Part shown: in pieces, positions 50,301 to 58,956 of the stretch
Layout of the letters: every line of letters begins with the position of its first letter
Numbering within the stretch: position 1 is the first letter of the stretch
Assembly: GCA_031394355.1 (NCBI GenBank)
Contig: JANNSU010000059.1
Span: 62,001 to 126,000 of the forward strand
Length of the DNA stretch: 64,000 nucleotides
From: JAEUMY01 sp031394355
Lineage (GTDB): Bacteria > Pseudomonadota > Gammaproteobacteria > Burkholderiales > Usitatibacteraceae
Direction of reading: 5' to 3'
The notes under the pieces: generated by a model
Seen by the model: the letters and a program-made list of their open reading frames with translations, nothing else
Databases searched by the model: none
What the model was told of the DNA's origin: nothing
Program-made: the position numbers and the translations under genes

Positions 50301-51454
50301 CTCACACGCTGTGATGGAAAAAGCCGGAACCCCGCCGCCGCAGGGAAGAAGCGGAACCCCGCCGCAGGGTACGGCGACCCCTCCGGCGCATCCGCCAGTG
50401 CATACGTCACCAGCTTCGGCAGCATGGCCGCTGCGGCGTCAGACGACATGTCGCGATTGAGCAGCATGTCCAGAAACGTGAACTCGATCATGGCGGATGC
50501 ACCCCAGTCCACGCTCGTCGTGTAGCCCGACACGGGGAAGGGTGGCGACTTCAGCGTGCGCTCTTCGTCATTGGCAATCAGGCAGGCAGAGAAGTGGAGA
50601 TGCCTCAGCGTCTCCGCATGCTCAAGGCTCTGCATGATGCGCGTGGTGTTGATGATCTCGCCATGCACCGACAGCCCGCGTTCTGTGCCGTGACTGGCGA
50701 TCACGAGCACAACGGGCTCGGCCAGATACATGATCTCGCGGCACCAGTGCGAGAGGCTGTCCGCGTCGTGAAAGATGCGGTGGCGAACGCGAATATTCGC
50801 AAGGCGCGCAAACACTTCCCGCAGCATGTCGCCGAATGCATAGTCGTTGTCGGCGAGACTCTTCTGCCAGTGCGCCTCCAGCACGAACAGCCACTGGATG
50901 CCGCGCTCGGCGCGCACGCGCGTGCCGGTCCAGTCGCTCCATTCTTCATCACCACTTGCTCGCCATTGGCCGGTGAAGGATTCGCTGTCTTCCGCCAGAA
51001 CGAAATAGCCCTCGCCGCTGGCGCTTTTCTCCTCGTAGTGGAAGTGCAGTCGGTCGCCTTCCGCGCGGCCCTGCAAGGCTGCCGGGCCGGCTGCCTCGTA
51101 GAAGCCGTGCACACCATCCGCGCTGTGGAGTAATCGCAGGCGGCCAAAGGTCGTGTCAAAGAGCCCGTCCCAGCCTCGCTCGCCCACCCAGGCATGCGTG
51201 ACGGTGCTGCCTGCGGGCGTGGAATCAGGCGTGTAGTGGCCGATGAACTTGCCCGCGCGCTTCAACACGAAGACACCACTGCCGTGCTCGCCCGGCTCCT
51301 CATAGTCAAAGGTAAGCGTGTCGCCATCGAGCGTCCCCGAGAGCGTGCCGTGCTCGCCATAGCTACCGGATGCCTTCTTGCCGCGCACGGTCAGCGTGAG
51401 TGCGCCAAAGGTGCTGCGCCAGATGCCATCGAAGCAATGAGTGAGCGTCTGCAT
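50297..51454 (-). CDS. Caspase-like (clan CD) protein with two tandem beta-domains
   Basis: This 385-residue protein has two homologous beta-sandwich modules at about 10-75 and 96-175 (each W/F-x-S/T-T-F-G-x-L followed by an Y-E-E and F-V-L pattern). The C-terminal region has V-V-L-V-I-A-S-H255-G-T-E-R-G and L-H-F-S-A-C291-L-I-A-N, the His and Cys spacing of caspase-fold proteases, then Y-T-T-S-V-D-W-G-A-S. No signal peptide. A small duplication (A-A-G-F-R-F-F-P) ends the protein. One palindrome is read as A-N-I-R. The function could be defence or stress proteolysis; this is inference. Confidence 0.7.
   Translation of the reverse strand: MQTLTHCFDGIWRSTFGALTLTVRGKKASGSYGEHGTLSGTLDGDTLTFDYEEPGEHGSGVFVLKRAGKFIGHYTPDSTPAGSTVTHAWVGERGWDGLFDTTFGRLRLLHSADGVHGFYEAAGPAALQGRAEGDRLHFHYEEKSASGEGYFVLAEDSESFTGQWRASGDEEWSDWTGTRVRAERGIQWLFVLEAHWQKSLADNDYAFGDMLREVFARLANIRVRHRIFHDADSLSHWCREIMYLAEPVVLVIASHGTERGLSVHGEIINTTRIMQSLEHAETLRHLHFSACLIANDEERTLKSPPFPVSGYTTSVDWGASAMIEFTFLDMLLNRDMSSDAAAAMLPKLVTYALADAPEGSPYPAAGFRFFPAAAGFRLFPSQRVS
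50789..50800. repeat. GCGAATATTCGC palindrome, perfect
   Basis: Inside the caspase-like gene, read as A-N-I-R. Confidence 0.95.
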
Positions 51455-51578
51455 GATGCATTTGTATCAGAAGTCGGGCGTCGCGGGGAGACAGCGCAAA
51501 GGGCGCACCCGGCAATCAACGCCTGTCCCGGCCATTGGAAAATGGCTGACCACGCAAGCGGCTGACCACGCAAGCGGC

Positions 51579-52097
51579 TTACCTCCGCTTTGCCACGCCG
51601 CTTGCCGCCGCAAACCCAGCCACTGCACTGAGCGCCGAGACCACCGCTCCCCAACTCATGTCGAACAGAGCGAGCTTCCAGGTCCAGGCTCCCAGCGTGG
51701 CTAGATTGGTGAGGTCATAGGTGCCATAGGCAACGAGACCGATGAGCGCGCCGTTCAAAGCCACCTGGTCCAGCGTTCCTCCCTTGATGCCTGGCAGCAC
51801 GGCAAACCAGATCAGCGCCGCCACAAAGCCCAGGTAAAAGAGTGCAGCTGGCAAGAGCCGAGTGTCCCGCAATGCGGCATCGCCCACTGTGCTGCGGAAG
51901 AATTCGTCCATCACGAATGACAGCCAGAGCAGGTCCAGTGCCAGCAGGATGGTGCCGGTAGTCAGGATGGCCGTGACGAGCCACAGGGTGATCCCCAAGT
52001 GTTGTGGGCTGAAGCGCGGTGTTTCATCGGGACTGCCCGGACTGGCAACCGGGTTGGCAGCAGGGGGGACCGTTCGCGGATCGGGCATTCGCATCAT
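51579..52097 (-). CDS. DUF2177 family membrane protein
   Basis: This 172-residue protein has about four hydrophobic segments and the DUF2177 pattern: L-A-L-D-L-L-W-L-S-F-V-M, L-P-A-A-L-F-Y-L-G-F, G-L-V-A-Y-G-T-Y-D-L-T-N-L-A-T and D-M-S-W-G. The N-terminal 35 residues are Pro-rich and extra to the family. It shares one base with the preceding gene. Function unknown. Confidence 0.85.
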   Translation of the reverse strand: MMRMPDPRTVPPAANPVASPGSPDETPRFSPQHLGITLWLVTAILTTGTILLALDLLWLSFVMDEFFRSTVGDAALRDTRLLPAALFYLGFVAALIWFAVLPGIKGGTLDQVALNGALIGLVAYGTYDLTNLATLGAWTWKLALFDMSWGAVVSALSAVAGFAAASGVAKRR

Positions 52098-52348
52098 CAG
52101 GGATGCACTTCATCCAAACGCCAGGCGGAGATGGTTTCTATTTCCTGGGCGATGTATGCGCCTGCGCTGCCGATCAGTCCGATCAGGGCCAGCAACAGCG
52201 CTATCCGCGCCAGAAGCACCAGAACGGGCAACAGATTCAGGAAGAAGGCCGGTGACAGCATCAGCAGTGCAAGCAGTGCAAAGCCGCCGGCCAGACCCAG
52301 CATGATGGGTTGGTTCTGGTACTTGAAGTAGTCGGCAATACGGGTCAT
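52097..52348 (-). CDS. Small membrane protein, unknown function
   Basis: This 83-residue protein is dominated by one long hydrophobic stretch (15-68), with a polar end A-Q-E-I-E-T-I-S-A-W-R. It is coupled to the DUF2177 gene by a one-base start/stop overlap. Confidence 0.65.
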   Translation of the reverse strand: MTRIADYFKYQNQPIMLGLAGGFALLALLMLSPAFFLNLLPVLVLLARIALLLALIGLIGSAGAYIAQEIETISAWRLDEVHP

Positions 52349-52514
52349 GGCGGTCCTTGTCGGGTTGTAGTCGGGGGCAACACATCGTCGCGCTGAATCC
52401 GGATGCCCGACAGCAGCGGCCGGCGCGGATTGCTGTCGGCCTGCCGCCTACATTGCTGATGCCTTGCATGCTTGAGACACGCACACCGGGGCCTCCGCCG
52501 CAATACGGGATGGC

Positions 52515-53675
52515 TCAGCGCGAGAGAAAGGACGAGACGGGCTTCCATCCTGGAAAGCGAACGGAGAATTGCTTCACCACAATCAGCAGGGGTACCGCCA
52601 GCAGCATGCCGAAGATGCCCCACAGCCAGCCCCAGAACAGAAAAGCCATGAACACGACAAGCGGGTTCAGCTTGAGCCGCTGCCCGACCAGAATCGGATT
52701 GAGTATCTGGCCTTCAATCAGGAAGATGAGCGCCAGGGCTGCGGTCACGAGCATGGCATCCAGCGGCGTTGCCAGGAAGCAAAGCCCTGCCAATCCCACC
52801 AGGATCAGGCTTGCCGTCGGGCCGACATAGGGGAGGTAATTGATCACGGCGACAAAACCACCCCAGAAGAGTGGTACGGGCAACCCTGCCCACCAGGTGA
52901 GCAGGGTCACGGCTATTCCAAGGCTGAAGTTGATGAGGGAGACCGTGGCGAGGTAGCGGCCGAGATCGCGCTGCACTTCGCGCACGATACGCAGGGCCCC
53001 CACCTTGTCATGCACGGTAGGCAGCATGCGTACCAGCTTGGTCATGAAGCGATTGCCGAAGGCGAGTATGAAATAGGCGAGAAAGAGCGCTGTCGTCAGC
53101 GTGAGCGCAAGAGATGGCATCAATGCCAACAGCGAGCTGCCGGCCAATTGCAGACTGTCCGATGCCGCCTTGTCGCCCATCGCCACACCAGCGTCGATCC
53201 GACCCGAAAGATTGATACCCAACTGCACCAGCCACGCACGCACCCTGGTACCGATCTCCTTCAATGGCTCCACGAGATCGCCCAGTACGGCCCAGGCCGG
53301 CAGCAGCACTGCAAAGGCAATGAGGGCGCAGGCCGCCAGCAAGGCAAGGATGATCAGGGCAGCGGCCCAGCTCTGCGAAAGGCCCAGGCGGCGGACTCGA
53401 CGGGTCAGCGGCGTGAGTGCCGCCGCCAGGACGAACCCCAGGGCAAGTGGCACAAGTATGGCTTTGGCAACCAGAGCCACCAACAGGATCGACACCAGAA
53501 AAAGCCCCCAGATGGCCACAGACCACGTGATCATCTCGGAGAGATTCCGCCCCGGATCCGGTTTCGGCGCTGGTGGCACGCTGGCGGCATCACCATTGGG
53601 CAGCACGATGCCCTGCGGCGCTGCGTCAGCAGTCTCCGAAGGCGCTTCGACAATCATGGCTGGTATCGAGGACAT
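52515..53675 (-). CDS. AI-2E family permease (PerM/YdiK type)
   Basis: This 386-residue protein has about eight spans and the family motifs L-A-A-A-L-T-P-L-T-R-R, F-W-G-G-F-V-A-V-I-N-Y-L-P-Y-V-G-P and I-E-G-Q-I-L-N-P-I-L-V-G-Q-R-L-K-L-N-P-L-V-V. Members include exporters of AI-2 and Na+/H+ antiporters; the substrate is not predictable. A Pro-rich cytoplasmic N-terminus precedes the first span. Confidence 0.9.
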   Translation of the reverse strand: MSSIPAMIVEAPSETADAAPQGIVLPNGDAASVPPAPKPDPGRNLSEMITWSVAIWGLFLVSILLVALVAKAILVPLALGFVLAAALTPLTRRVRRLGLSQSWAAALIILALLAACALIAFAVLLPAWAVLGDLVEPLKEIGTRVRAWLVQLGINLSGRIDAGVAMGDKAASDSLQLAGSSLLALMPSLALTLTTALFLAYFILAFGNRFMTKLVRMLPTVHDKVGALRIVREVQRDLGRYLATVSLINFSLGIAVTLLTWWAGLPVPLFWGGFVAVINYLPYVGPTASLILVGLAGLCFLATPLDAMLVTAALALIFLIEGQILNPILVGQRLKLNPLVVFMAFLFWGWLWGIFGMLLAVPLLIVVKQFSVRFPGWKPVSSFLSR

Positions 53676-53935
53676 TGGGCGACGTCAGCGGCTGACCAAC
53701 AGCACAGTCCGCACGCCATCGCCATGCAGCGACCACGCCAGAGCCGCAGCGACCACTGTGCCACGTCTGCTGGAACGCAAAGGCTGGCGAGCCTGCGGGC
53801 AGTGCGAGTAGATCGTTGCGGCGTCATGCCCGAACAGGGTCAAGGCCCGCGTGGTTCTGAGCCGGTTCCAGCGTAGGCGTGCAGTCATTGACAGCAGAGG
53901 CGAGGGCTTCATGCCGCGAAGCGCCACAGCATGGC

Positions 53936-54331
53936 TCAGCCTCCGCGGCGGCTGCAGAGGAGCGCACCCAGCATCATGCCAACGCCGCCGGCCAGCGCAA
54001 TCGACTGCCACGGATTGTGGTGGACGTATGCGTCAGCGGCGAGAGCGGCCTGCCGTGCTCTGGCGCGGGTCTGTGCTTCCAGTTCAGTCAGGCGCTGGCG
54101 GCCAACGGCGAGCTGCTCGCCGAGCGTCGCCCGCGCAGCCTCGAAGGCGGCTTCCCCGGACATTGCCGAGTGATGCAGCAGCTTCTCAGCCTCGGTTGCC
54201 AGGCTCTTGAAATCTGCCAGGAGTTGATCCTTCGATGCCTTGACGTCGCGTCCGAAGTCGCCAGTCTTTTCCGCGATGTTGTCGAGGTCTTGTCCGTTGG
54301 TCGCGGGGAGCTTGAATGAGGGGCTGTTCAT
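53936..54331 (-). CDS. DUF883 (ElaB/YqjD-type) membrane-anchored protein
   Basis: This 131-residue protein has an amphipathic helical middle and the C-terminal Y-V-H-H-N-P-W-Q-S-I-A-L-A-G-G-V-G-M-M, the DUF883 glycine-rich membrane anchor ending R-R-G-G. E. coli relatives anchor ribosomes to the membrane in stationary phase. ATG follows GGAAA. Confidence 0.88.
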   Translation of the reverse strand: MNSPSFKLPATNGQDLDNIAEKTGDFGRDVKASKDQLLADFKSLATEAEKLLHHSAMSGEAAFEAARATLGEQLAVGRQRLTELEAQTRARARQAALAADAYVHHNPWQSIALAGGVGMMLGALLCSRRGG

Positions 54332-54369
54332 GGGGTTTCCTTTTGAAATGAGGGTTGGAAAATGTCAGG

Positions 54370-54531
54370 TCAACGCTTGATGAGGCCAAAAACCAGGCTC
54401 GCCACAAACAGGATCAAGAACACGACGAACAGAATTTTGGCGATGCCCACAGCACCTGCGGCGATGCCGCCGAAACCAAACACGGCGGCAATCAAGGCAA
54501 TGACAAAAAATACGGCTGCGTAATAAAGCAT
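54370..54531 (-). CDS. DUF1328 small membrane protein
   Basis: This 53-residue protein matches DUF1328 (YtjA): M-L-Y-Y-A-A-V-F-F-V-I-A-L-I-A-A-V-F-G-F, then G-I-A-A-G-A-V-G-I-A-K-I-L-F. Two spans. ATG follows GGAG. It commonly neighbours DUF883, entericidin and BON genes in stress loci, as here. Confidence 0.92.
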   Translation of the reverse strand: MLYYAAVFFVIALIAAVFGFGGIAAGAVGIAKILFVVFLILFVASLVFGLIKR

Positions 54532-54858
54532 GGTGGTCTCCAGAGTGGGGTGGGTACGGCGGGTGGCTCCGATCCTGCTTCGGGCCGGGTTCGATGTGGC
54601 CCGCCAGGTATCGTGAAGTTGGGTCGATCCATGACGTGACTGTAGCGATTGACCGGGCCGCTTCGCATCGGATTGCCGCCCTAGATCACGTAGGACAAAC
54701 GCCCAAGCGAGCGCCGGTCTGCTCGACGCGGCATGCGGGCTTGCACAACACGGCTTGCCTGTGCAGCGCAGGTCACATTTCGCCTGGCCGACATGCATGA
54801 ATGTCCGACAAGCAATCGCGGTAATCGCTGACGGGGCCAGCCAGCCGGGGGGCGGAAG
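54532..54858. other. Divergent intergenic region with GTAGGACAAAC motif
   Basis: GTAGGACAAAC at 54690-54700 recurs as TGTAGGACAAA at 57163 and inverted at 60228-60237, all in front of regulatory or stress genes. No gene is supported. Confidence 0.4.
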
Positions 54859-55284
54859 ATGATGCATCGTTCATCCGCCGGGACCACCTTCGTGCAGCAT
54901 GCAATCACCCGCTCACTTGCTAAAGCGCTGCTCTGCGTGCTGTTGGGGCAGTGCGTAGGCGCGTTTGCCGAGTCGGAACTTGCTGAGGCGGTCTACCTCC
55001 CGGTCACGCAGAAAACCGTGGCGGATGCCATCCCACGCCCGCTCGTGGTGCGTCACGAGGGTGTGCCTGCGCCAAGCGCTGCGGTGCCGGTCTTCGCCCG
55101 ACGGGCCACAGCGCCGGAAGTGCCGGGGATGCTGCTCGCGGCGCTGCCCGTGCTCGATTTCATCAATCAGAGGCGTGAGTTTCGCTTCACATGGCGCGGC
55201 AGCCCGCAGGGCTTTCGCGAACATGCCTTGAAGGTGCGGGTATCACGCAATCATTCCACCGTGATGTGGCAGGCAGCGTTCTGA
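54859..55284 (+). CDS. Exported hypothetical protein, 141 aa
   Basis: It has an N-terminal hydrophobic signal (S-L-A-K-A-L-L-C-V-L-L-G-Q-C-V-G-A-F-A) and a short mature part with F-I-N-Q-R-R-E-F-R-F-T-W-R. Function unknown. ATG 54859 or ATG 54862 follows a G-rich ribosome site. Confidence 0.6.
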   Translation: MMHRSSAGTTFVQHAITRSLAKALLCVLLGQCVGAFAESELAEAVYLPVTQKTVADAIPRPLVVRHEGVPAPSAAVPVFARRATAPEVPGMLLAALPVLDFINQRREFRFTWRGSPQGFREHALKVRVSRNHSTVMWQAAF

Positions 55285-55308
55285 CCGGCCCCGCATCAGG
55301 AGACAGAC

Positions 55309-55473
55309 ATGATTCGAAAGCTACTTTACCTGGCCGTCGCAACGGGCCTTCTCAGACAGTTCTGCAAAAGCCTGGACCAGCGGAGCCATGCTCGCCAGGT
55401 GGCTGAAACCAAGGCTGACATCAAGGTTTGGGAAGCCGAGGGCGGCAATCTTCGCCCATCGGGCCAAACCTGA
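55309..55473 (+). CDS. Small protein, 54 aa
   Basis: An ATG after AGGAG at ideal spacing opens M-I-R-K-L-L-Y-L-A-V-A-T-G-L-L and ends at TGA 55471. It has one hydrophobic N-terminal helix and a polar Glu/Lys tail. It starts 24 bases after the preceding stop, so it is probably co-transcribed. Confidence 0.55.
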   Translation: MIRKLLYLAVATGLLRQFCKSLDQRSHARQVAETKADIKVWEAEGGNLRPSGQT

Positions 55474-55975
55474 CGTGTCATTCATCTGAACGCACTGTCG
55501 AGGACTGTCGTGATGTGTCCAGATCATGTGTCCACTCCGCCCCGAGTACTGGAATGTCGGCTACGACTTTCGTGGCCGGGTTTGAACCGTCCGTGGCGAA
55601 TGGCACTACCGAATGGCACCTACCGAATGGCACCACGTTGAGGGACTGAACCCCTCTCCTTTGATGGGAGAAGAGGTAGGGGAGAGGGTGTCAGCGCTGC
55701 AACTTTGCTCAAGGCAGTGCCACGACCGTCTGCGGCCACAGCGACCCGTTGACTAACCCCTTGACGAGGGCGCTCGACAGCGCAGCGTTGTGTCGTGCGT
55801 GTTTGCCGGATGCGAATATTCGCAGTGGTGCGCTGCCCATGTTCTGCGCAAAGGCATGAGATCAGAATCAGCGGGCGGCGATCGGCGAGCGAAGCCGGAT
55901 CAAAGTCGGGCTCTCCGTTCCGGCTGCACATCGTGGGCGGCCACGCTGCGGCGGCTGCCGTTCAAGCCAGAGCGC
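55474..55975. other. Intergenic region with repeats
   Basis: It holds three near-tandem CGAATGGCAC units (55597-55633), a CCCTCTCC / GGGAGAGGG repeat (55651-55689) like that at 15.4 kb, and one perfect palindrome (55812). Antisense and forward open frames here show no family resemblance. Confidence 0.55.
55812..55823. repeat. GCGAATATTCGC palindrome, perfect
   Basis: Intergenic, downstream of the receiver-domain gene. Confidence 0.95.
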
Positions 55976-56428
55976 TCAGACGGTGCCGGCGACATCTGGT
56001 GCCGCATCCCGGCGCTTCTTCAGCTTGAGCTCGCAAATGGTCTGGCGCAGTGCTTCGTAGTCACCGCTCTTGTCAAAGAAAAAGTCGGCACCCAGGGACA
56101 GGCAGTGCTCCCTCAGTTCGGCGAAGGGGTTGTTGGTGCAGACGATGAGTGTGGGCTTGGGAAGAAGCGGATGCGTTCTGAAGTACTTGAGGATGCCGAG
56201 CCCCGACCCGTTCTTGAGTCTGAGGTCCACGATGGCGGCATCAACCGGCATGCTGAGGAGTGCTTCAATGGACTCCTCCTCGGACTCTGCATAGCCCACG
56301 ATCTCCACTTCGCCCGGACTGTTGAGCTCCTCGGAAAGGACTTCCCTGAACTGGGCGGAGTCTTCCACCAGAAAGAGCTTCAGCGCCGGCGGGGTCAATT
56401 TGTTTTCCATTGTCAGGGCAGCTTGCAT
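55976..56428 (-). CDS. Stand-alone response-regulator receiver
   Basis: This 150-residue single REC domain has acidic D in L-F-L-V-E-D, phospho-acceptor Asp in A-A-I-V-D-L-R-L-K-N-G-S-G, Thr in I-V-C-T-N-N and Lys in F-F-F-D-K-S. There is no output domain. It follows the NarL-type regulator gene by 12 bases on the same strand, suggesting a phosphorelay or sink. Start is ATG 56428 or ATG 56410. Confidence 0.87.
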   Translation of the reverse strand: MQAALTMENKLTPPALKLFLVEDSAQFREVLSEELNSPGEVEIVGYAESEEESIEALLSMPVDAAIVDLRLKNGSGLGILKYFRTHPLLPKPTLIVCTNNPFAELREHCLSLGADFFFDKSGDYEALRQTICELKLKKRRDAAPDVAGTV

Positions 56429-56440
56429 GGGTTGTTCGAC

Positions 56441-57079
56441 TTATTGGATCAGGCCATTCTTGATGGCGTAGTAGGTGAGATCGGCATTGCTGTGCATGCC
56501 CATCTTTTCCAGCACCCGGGAACGGTAGGTGCTGATGGTTTTCACGCTGAGAAAGAGCTCCGTCGCAACGTCCGAGACGCTGCGGCCGGACGCCAGTTTA
56601 AAGAAGATCTGGAACTCTCTCTGCGACAGGGCACCGTGCAGCGGCCCGGTGCTGGCATCGGGGCTTTCGGCCAGCAGGGCTGCCACGTCGGGGCTGATGT
56701 ACTTGCGGCCACCCCGCACGGTCTTGAGCGCAGTGATGACCGCCTCCGGTGCGGCGTCCTTGTTGAGATAGCCGGAAGCCCCGGCGCGAAGCATGTTCAC
56801 CGCGTATTGGTCTTCCGGATACATGGAAATGATCAGGATGGCCAGATTGGGCTGCTCGATGCGCATGCGCTTCATGACATCCATGCCACCCTGGCGCGGC
56901 ATGGAGATATCCAGCAGCACGATATCCACCGCCTGCTCCTTGACAAAACGCAGCGCCTCGTCGCCCGCAGCGGCCTCGCCCACGACCACGAAATCGTCGA
57001 TCTCGCCGATGAGCTGGCGCAGGCCTGCGCGGAAGAGGGCGTGGTCGTCCGCAATCAGCACGCGGGTCTTGTCGATCAT
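56441..57079 (-). CDS. NarL/FixJ-family response regulator
   Basis: This 212-residue protein has a REC domain (L-I-A-D-D-H-A-L-F-R, phospho-Asp in I-V-L-L-D-I-S-M-P, Lys in G-Y-L-N-K-D-A-A). The LuxR HTH has L-S-Q-R-E-F-Q-I-F-F-K-L-A-S-G-R-S-V and V-K-T-I-S-T-Y-R-S-R. It is divergent from the histidine kinase gene at 57307, its likely partner. Confidence 0.92.
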   Translation of the reverse strand: MIDKTRVLIADDHALFRAGLRQLIGEIDDFVVVGEAAAGDEALRFVKEQAVDIVLLDISMPRQGGMDVMKRMRIEQPNLAILIISMYPEDQYAVNMLRAGASGYLNKDAAPEAVITALKTVRGGRKYISPDVAALLAESPDASTGPLHGALSQREFQIFFKLASGRSVSDVATELFLSVKTISTYRSRVLEKMGMHSNADLTYYAIKNGLIQ

Positions 57080-57306
57080 GATCGGGATGGCAGATGTGTC
57101 ATGGGTGTTGCTACTTTAAATCATGCAGCGTGAGGGATGAGTGAGCGCGGGACACGGCGGCCTGTAGGACAAACACTGAATCGGCAAGAAATATCCTGCC
57201 AGACCGGTTCTTACCCCATTACAGCGCGTTCGTCTGACCCGGTCGGGGCTACACTGCCTGCTTCCACCCCTGCTGTCCTGCATCGCACACTCTGTACTGA
57301 TTTCTG

Positions 57307-58707
57307 ATGAACAAACCGCTGTTGCAGTCAACCTACGACAGCCTCCTTTCCCGGGGCGGCCTCGTCCTGCTTGCCCTGTTGCTCATCCTCAATATCGCGG
57401 CCATCTACGCCTCCCACGTGGCTCATGCCGCCCTGGACAATGCCTTCGACCGTGCCACCGAGGCGCGCCAGATCATGCTCAGCGTGGAGAGAATGCGCAG
57501 CTACATGTTCGAGATCGAAAGTGCCCAGCGCGGATTTCTGATCACGCAGGACAAAGGCTATCTCAAATCCTCGACGTCCAATGTGTCGCTGGTTCGGGCA
57601 GAGCTTGCGAATATTCGCAAGCTCACCCCCGAGCACGAAGGATACGCTGCGCTGCTGCGCAGCCTTGGAGCAGTCTTCACTGAAAAGCTGACCGAGATGG
57701 AGCAGACCATTGCACTGGTCAACGTTGGCGCCGTGGACCAGGCTCGGAACAGGGTGAGCACGAACGTCGGCAAGAACCTGATGGATGACCTCGATGCCAC
57801 CATCAGCAGACTGGTCGAGCTGGAGGATGCTGCGACGCTGGTGAGGGTGTCAGCTCGAAAGGCAATGCAGGCCCGGTTGCGCGTTGGCTTTGCCGGCATG
57901 TCTCTGCTTAATGGGCTGCTGCTTTTCCTCGGTGCCTACACCATCCTCCGGAACATGCGCCACCAAAAGGATGCCACCAGCGCCCGGGAGTTGCGGCGGC
58001 GGGAGCTGGCCGAAGCGGTCGACCAGCGCACGGCGGAGCTGCGCGAGCTGTCGCTGCATTTGCAGGATGTGCTGGAGCGCGAGCGGCATCGCCTCTCGCG
58101 CGAGCTGCACGATGAGCTGGGCGGCACACTGTCAGCCATCAAGCTGGATGTGGCCCAGGCAAAAAATCATCCCGCGATCCAGGCCGAAGAGAAACTGCAG
58201 GCCCGATTTAAGCGGGCGCTTTTGGCAGTCGACGAGGCGATCCGGGTCAAGCGCCGGGTGGTGGAAGATCTGCGCCCCACGCTGATCGACAACCTGGGGC
58301 TCGACGCAGCACTGAGATGGCATTGCGATCAGTTCTTCGAGCGTTCCGGCATCCCCTGCGATCTGGATCTGCCCGCAGAGCCGCTCTACTTCGACGAGGC
58401 CCAGTCCATCGGCCTGTACCGTCTGGTGCAGGAGGCGCTCACCAATACGGCCAAGTACGCAGAAGCCAGTGCCGTGAAGATTACGCTGCGCCAGATTGGT
58501 GAAGAAGTCGAGCTCAGCGTCTCCGATGATGGCATCGGCATCGCCGTGGGCAAGCAGTCGCACCCGACCTCACACGGGCTGATCGGCATGCGTGAACGCA
58601 TGGCTGCCCTGGGTGGGCGGCTTCAGATCGACACCAGCCCTGGCCGCGGCACCACGCTCATTTTCAGCATGCCAATGCTCAAGCCACCCGCCGCTGATTC
58701 GCCGTAA
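57307..58707 (+). CDS. NarX-type sensor histidine kinase with CHASE3-like sensor
   Basis: This 466-residue protein has one span (about 17-38), a CHASE3-like extracytoplasmic helical region (about 40-190, with Q-R-G-F-L-I-T-Q-D), a second span (about 193-213), and then HisKA_3 with phospho-His H268 in S-R-E-L-H-D-E-L-G-G. HATPase_c follows with E-A-L-T-N-T-A-K-Y-A, D-D-G-I-G and G-L-I-G-M-R-E-R. It partners the divergent regulators. A perfect 24-bp palindrome (57601-57624) around a GCGAATATTCGC is read as E-L-A-N-I-R-K-L in the sensor domain. Confidence 0.92.
   Translation: MNKPLLQSTYDSLLSRGGLVLLALLLILNIAAIYASHVAHAALDNAFDRATEARQIMLSVERMRSYMFEIESAQRGFLITQDKGYLKSSTSNVSLVRAELANIRKLTPEHEGYAALLRSLGAVFTEKLTEMEQTIALVNVGAVDQARNRVSTNVGKNLMDDLDATISRLVELEDAATLVRVSARKAMQARLRVGFAGMSLLNGLLLFLGAYTILRNMRHQKDATSARELRRRELAEAVDQRTAELRELSLHLQDVLERERHRLSRELHDELGGTLSAIKLDVAQAKNHPAIQAEEKLQARFKRALLAVDEAIRVKRRVVEDLRPTLIDNLGLDAALRWHCDQFFERSGIPCDLDLPAEPLYFDEAQSIGLYRLVQEALTNTAKYAEASAVKITLRQIGEEVELSVSDDGIGIAVGKQSHPTSHGLIGMRERMAALGGRLQIDTSPGRGTTLIFSMPMLKPPAADSP
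57607..57618. repeat. GCGAATATTCGC palindrome, perfect
   Basis: Centre of the 24-bp palindrome 57601-57624 in the histidine kinase gene, read as A-N-I-R. Confidence 0.95.
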
Positions 58708-58760
58708 GACACGCGGACAAGCCGCGGTGGGTAGCGGCAGCGGGTAGCGGCAACACAAGC

Positions 58761-58796
58761 GGAAACGCCGTGCAGATCACTCTGCACGGCGTTTCC
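58761..58796. terminator. Bidirectional terminator
   Basis: A perfect 15-bp stem (58761-58775 / 58782-58796, GGAAACGCCGTGCAG) with a 6-base loop lies between the convergent kinase and entericidin genes. Confidence 0.75.
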
Positions 58797-58818
58797 ATGT
58801 GCCGCGAATCGACGTGGG

Positions 58819-58956
58819 TCAGCGATTCTTGTCCGTTGCATCCTGAATCTTCTCGCCTGCGCGCTCGATGTCCTTGCCGGCGCCATCGATCGTGTTGCAA
58901 GCCGAAAGGGTCAATACGCTGAGGATGGCGGCGATGGCCAATGCAATTTTCTTCAT
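58819..58956 (-). CDS. Entericidin-family small lipoprotein
   Basis: This 45-residue protein has signal M-K-K-I-A-L-A-I-A-A-I-L-S-V-L, lipobox T-L-S-A-C (Cys 20), then N-T-I-D-G-A-G-K-D-I-E-R-A-G-E-K-I-Q, the entericidin A/B signature. EcnB-type lipoproteins are stationary-phase or stress induced. Confidence 0.93.
   Translation of the reverse strand: MKKIALAIAAILSVLTLSACNTIDGAGKDIERAGEKIQDATDKNR

Noticed and set aside
52569..53876. 435-codon + strand frame opposite the AI-2E permease gene
   Set aside because: Low-complexity Gln/His/Arg-rich shadow; the permease motifs are on the minus strand.
55790..57133. 447-codon + strand frame opposite the two response-regulator genes
   Set aside because: Both minus-strand genes have intact receiver-domain residues and one has a LuxR HTH; the + frame has no recognisable domain.
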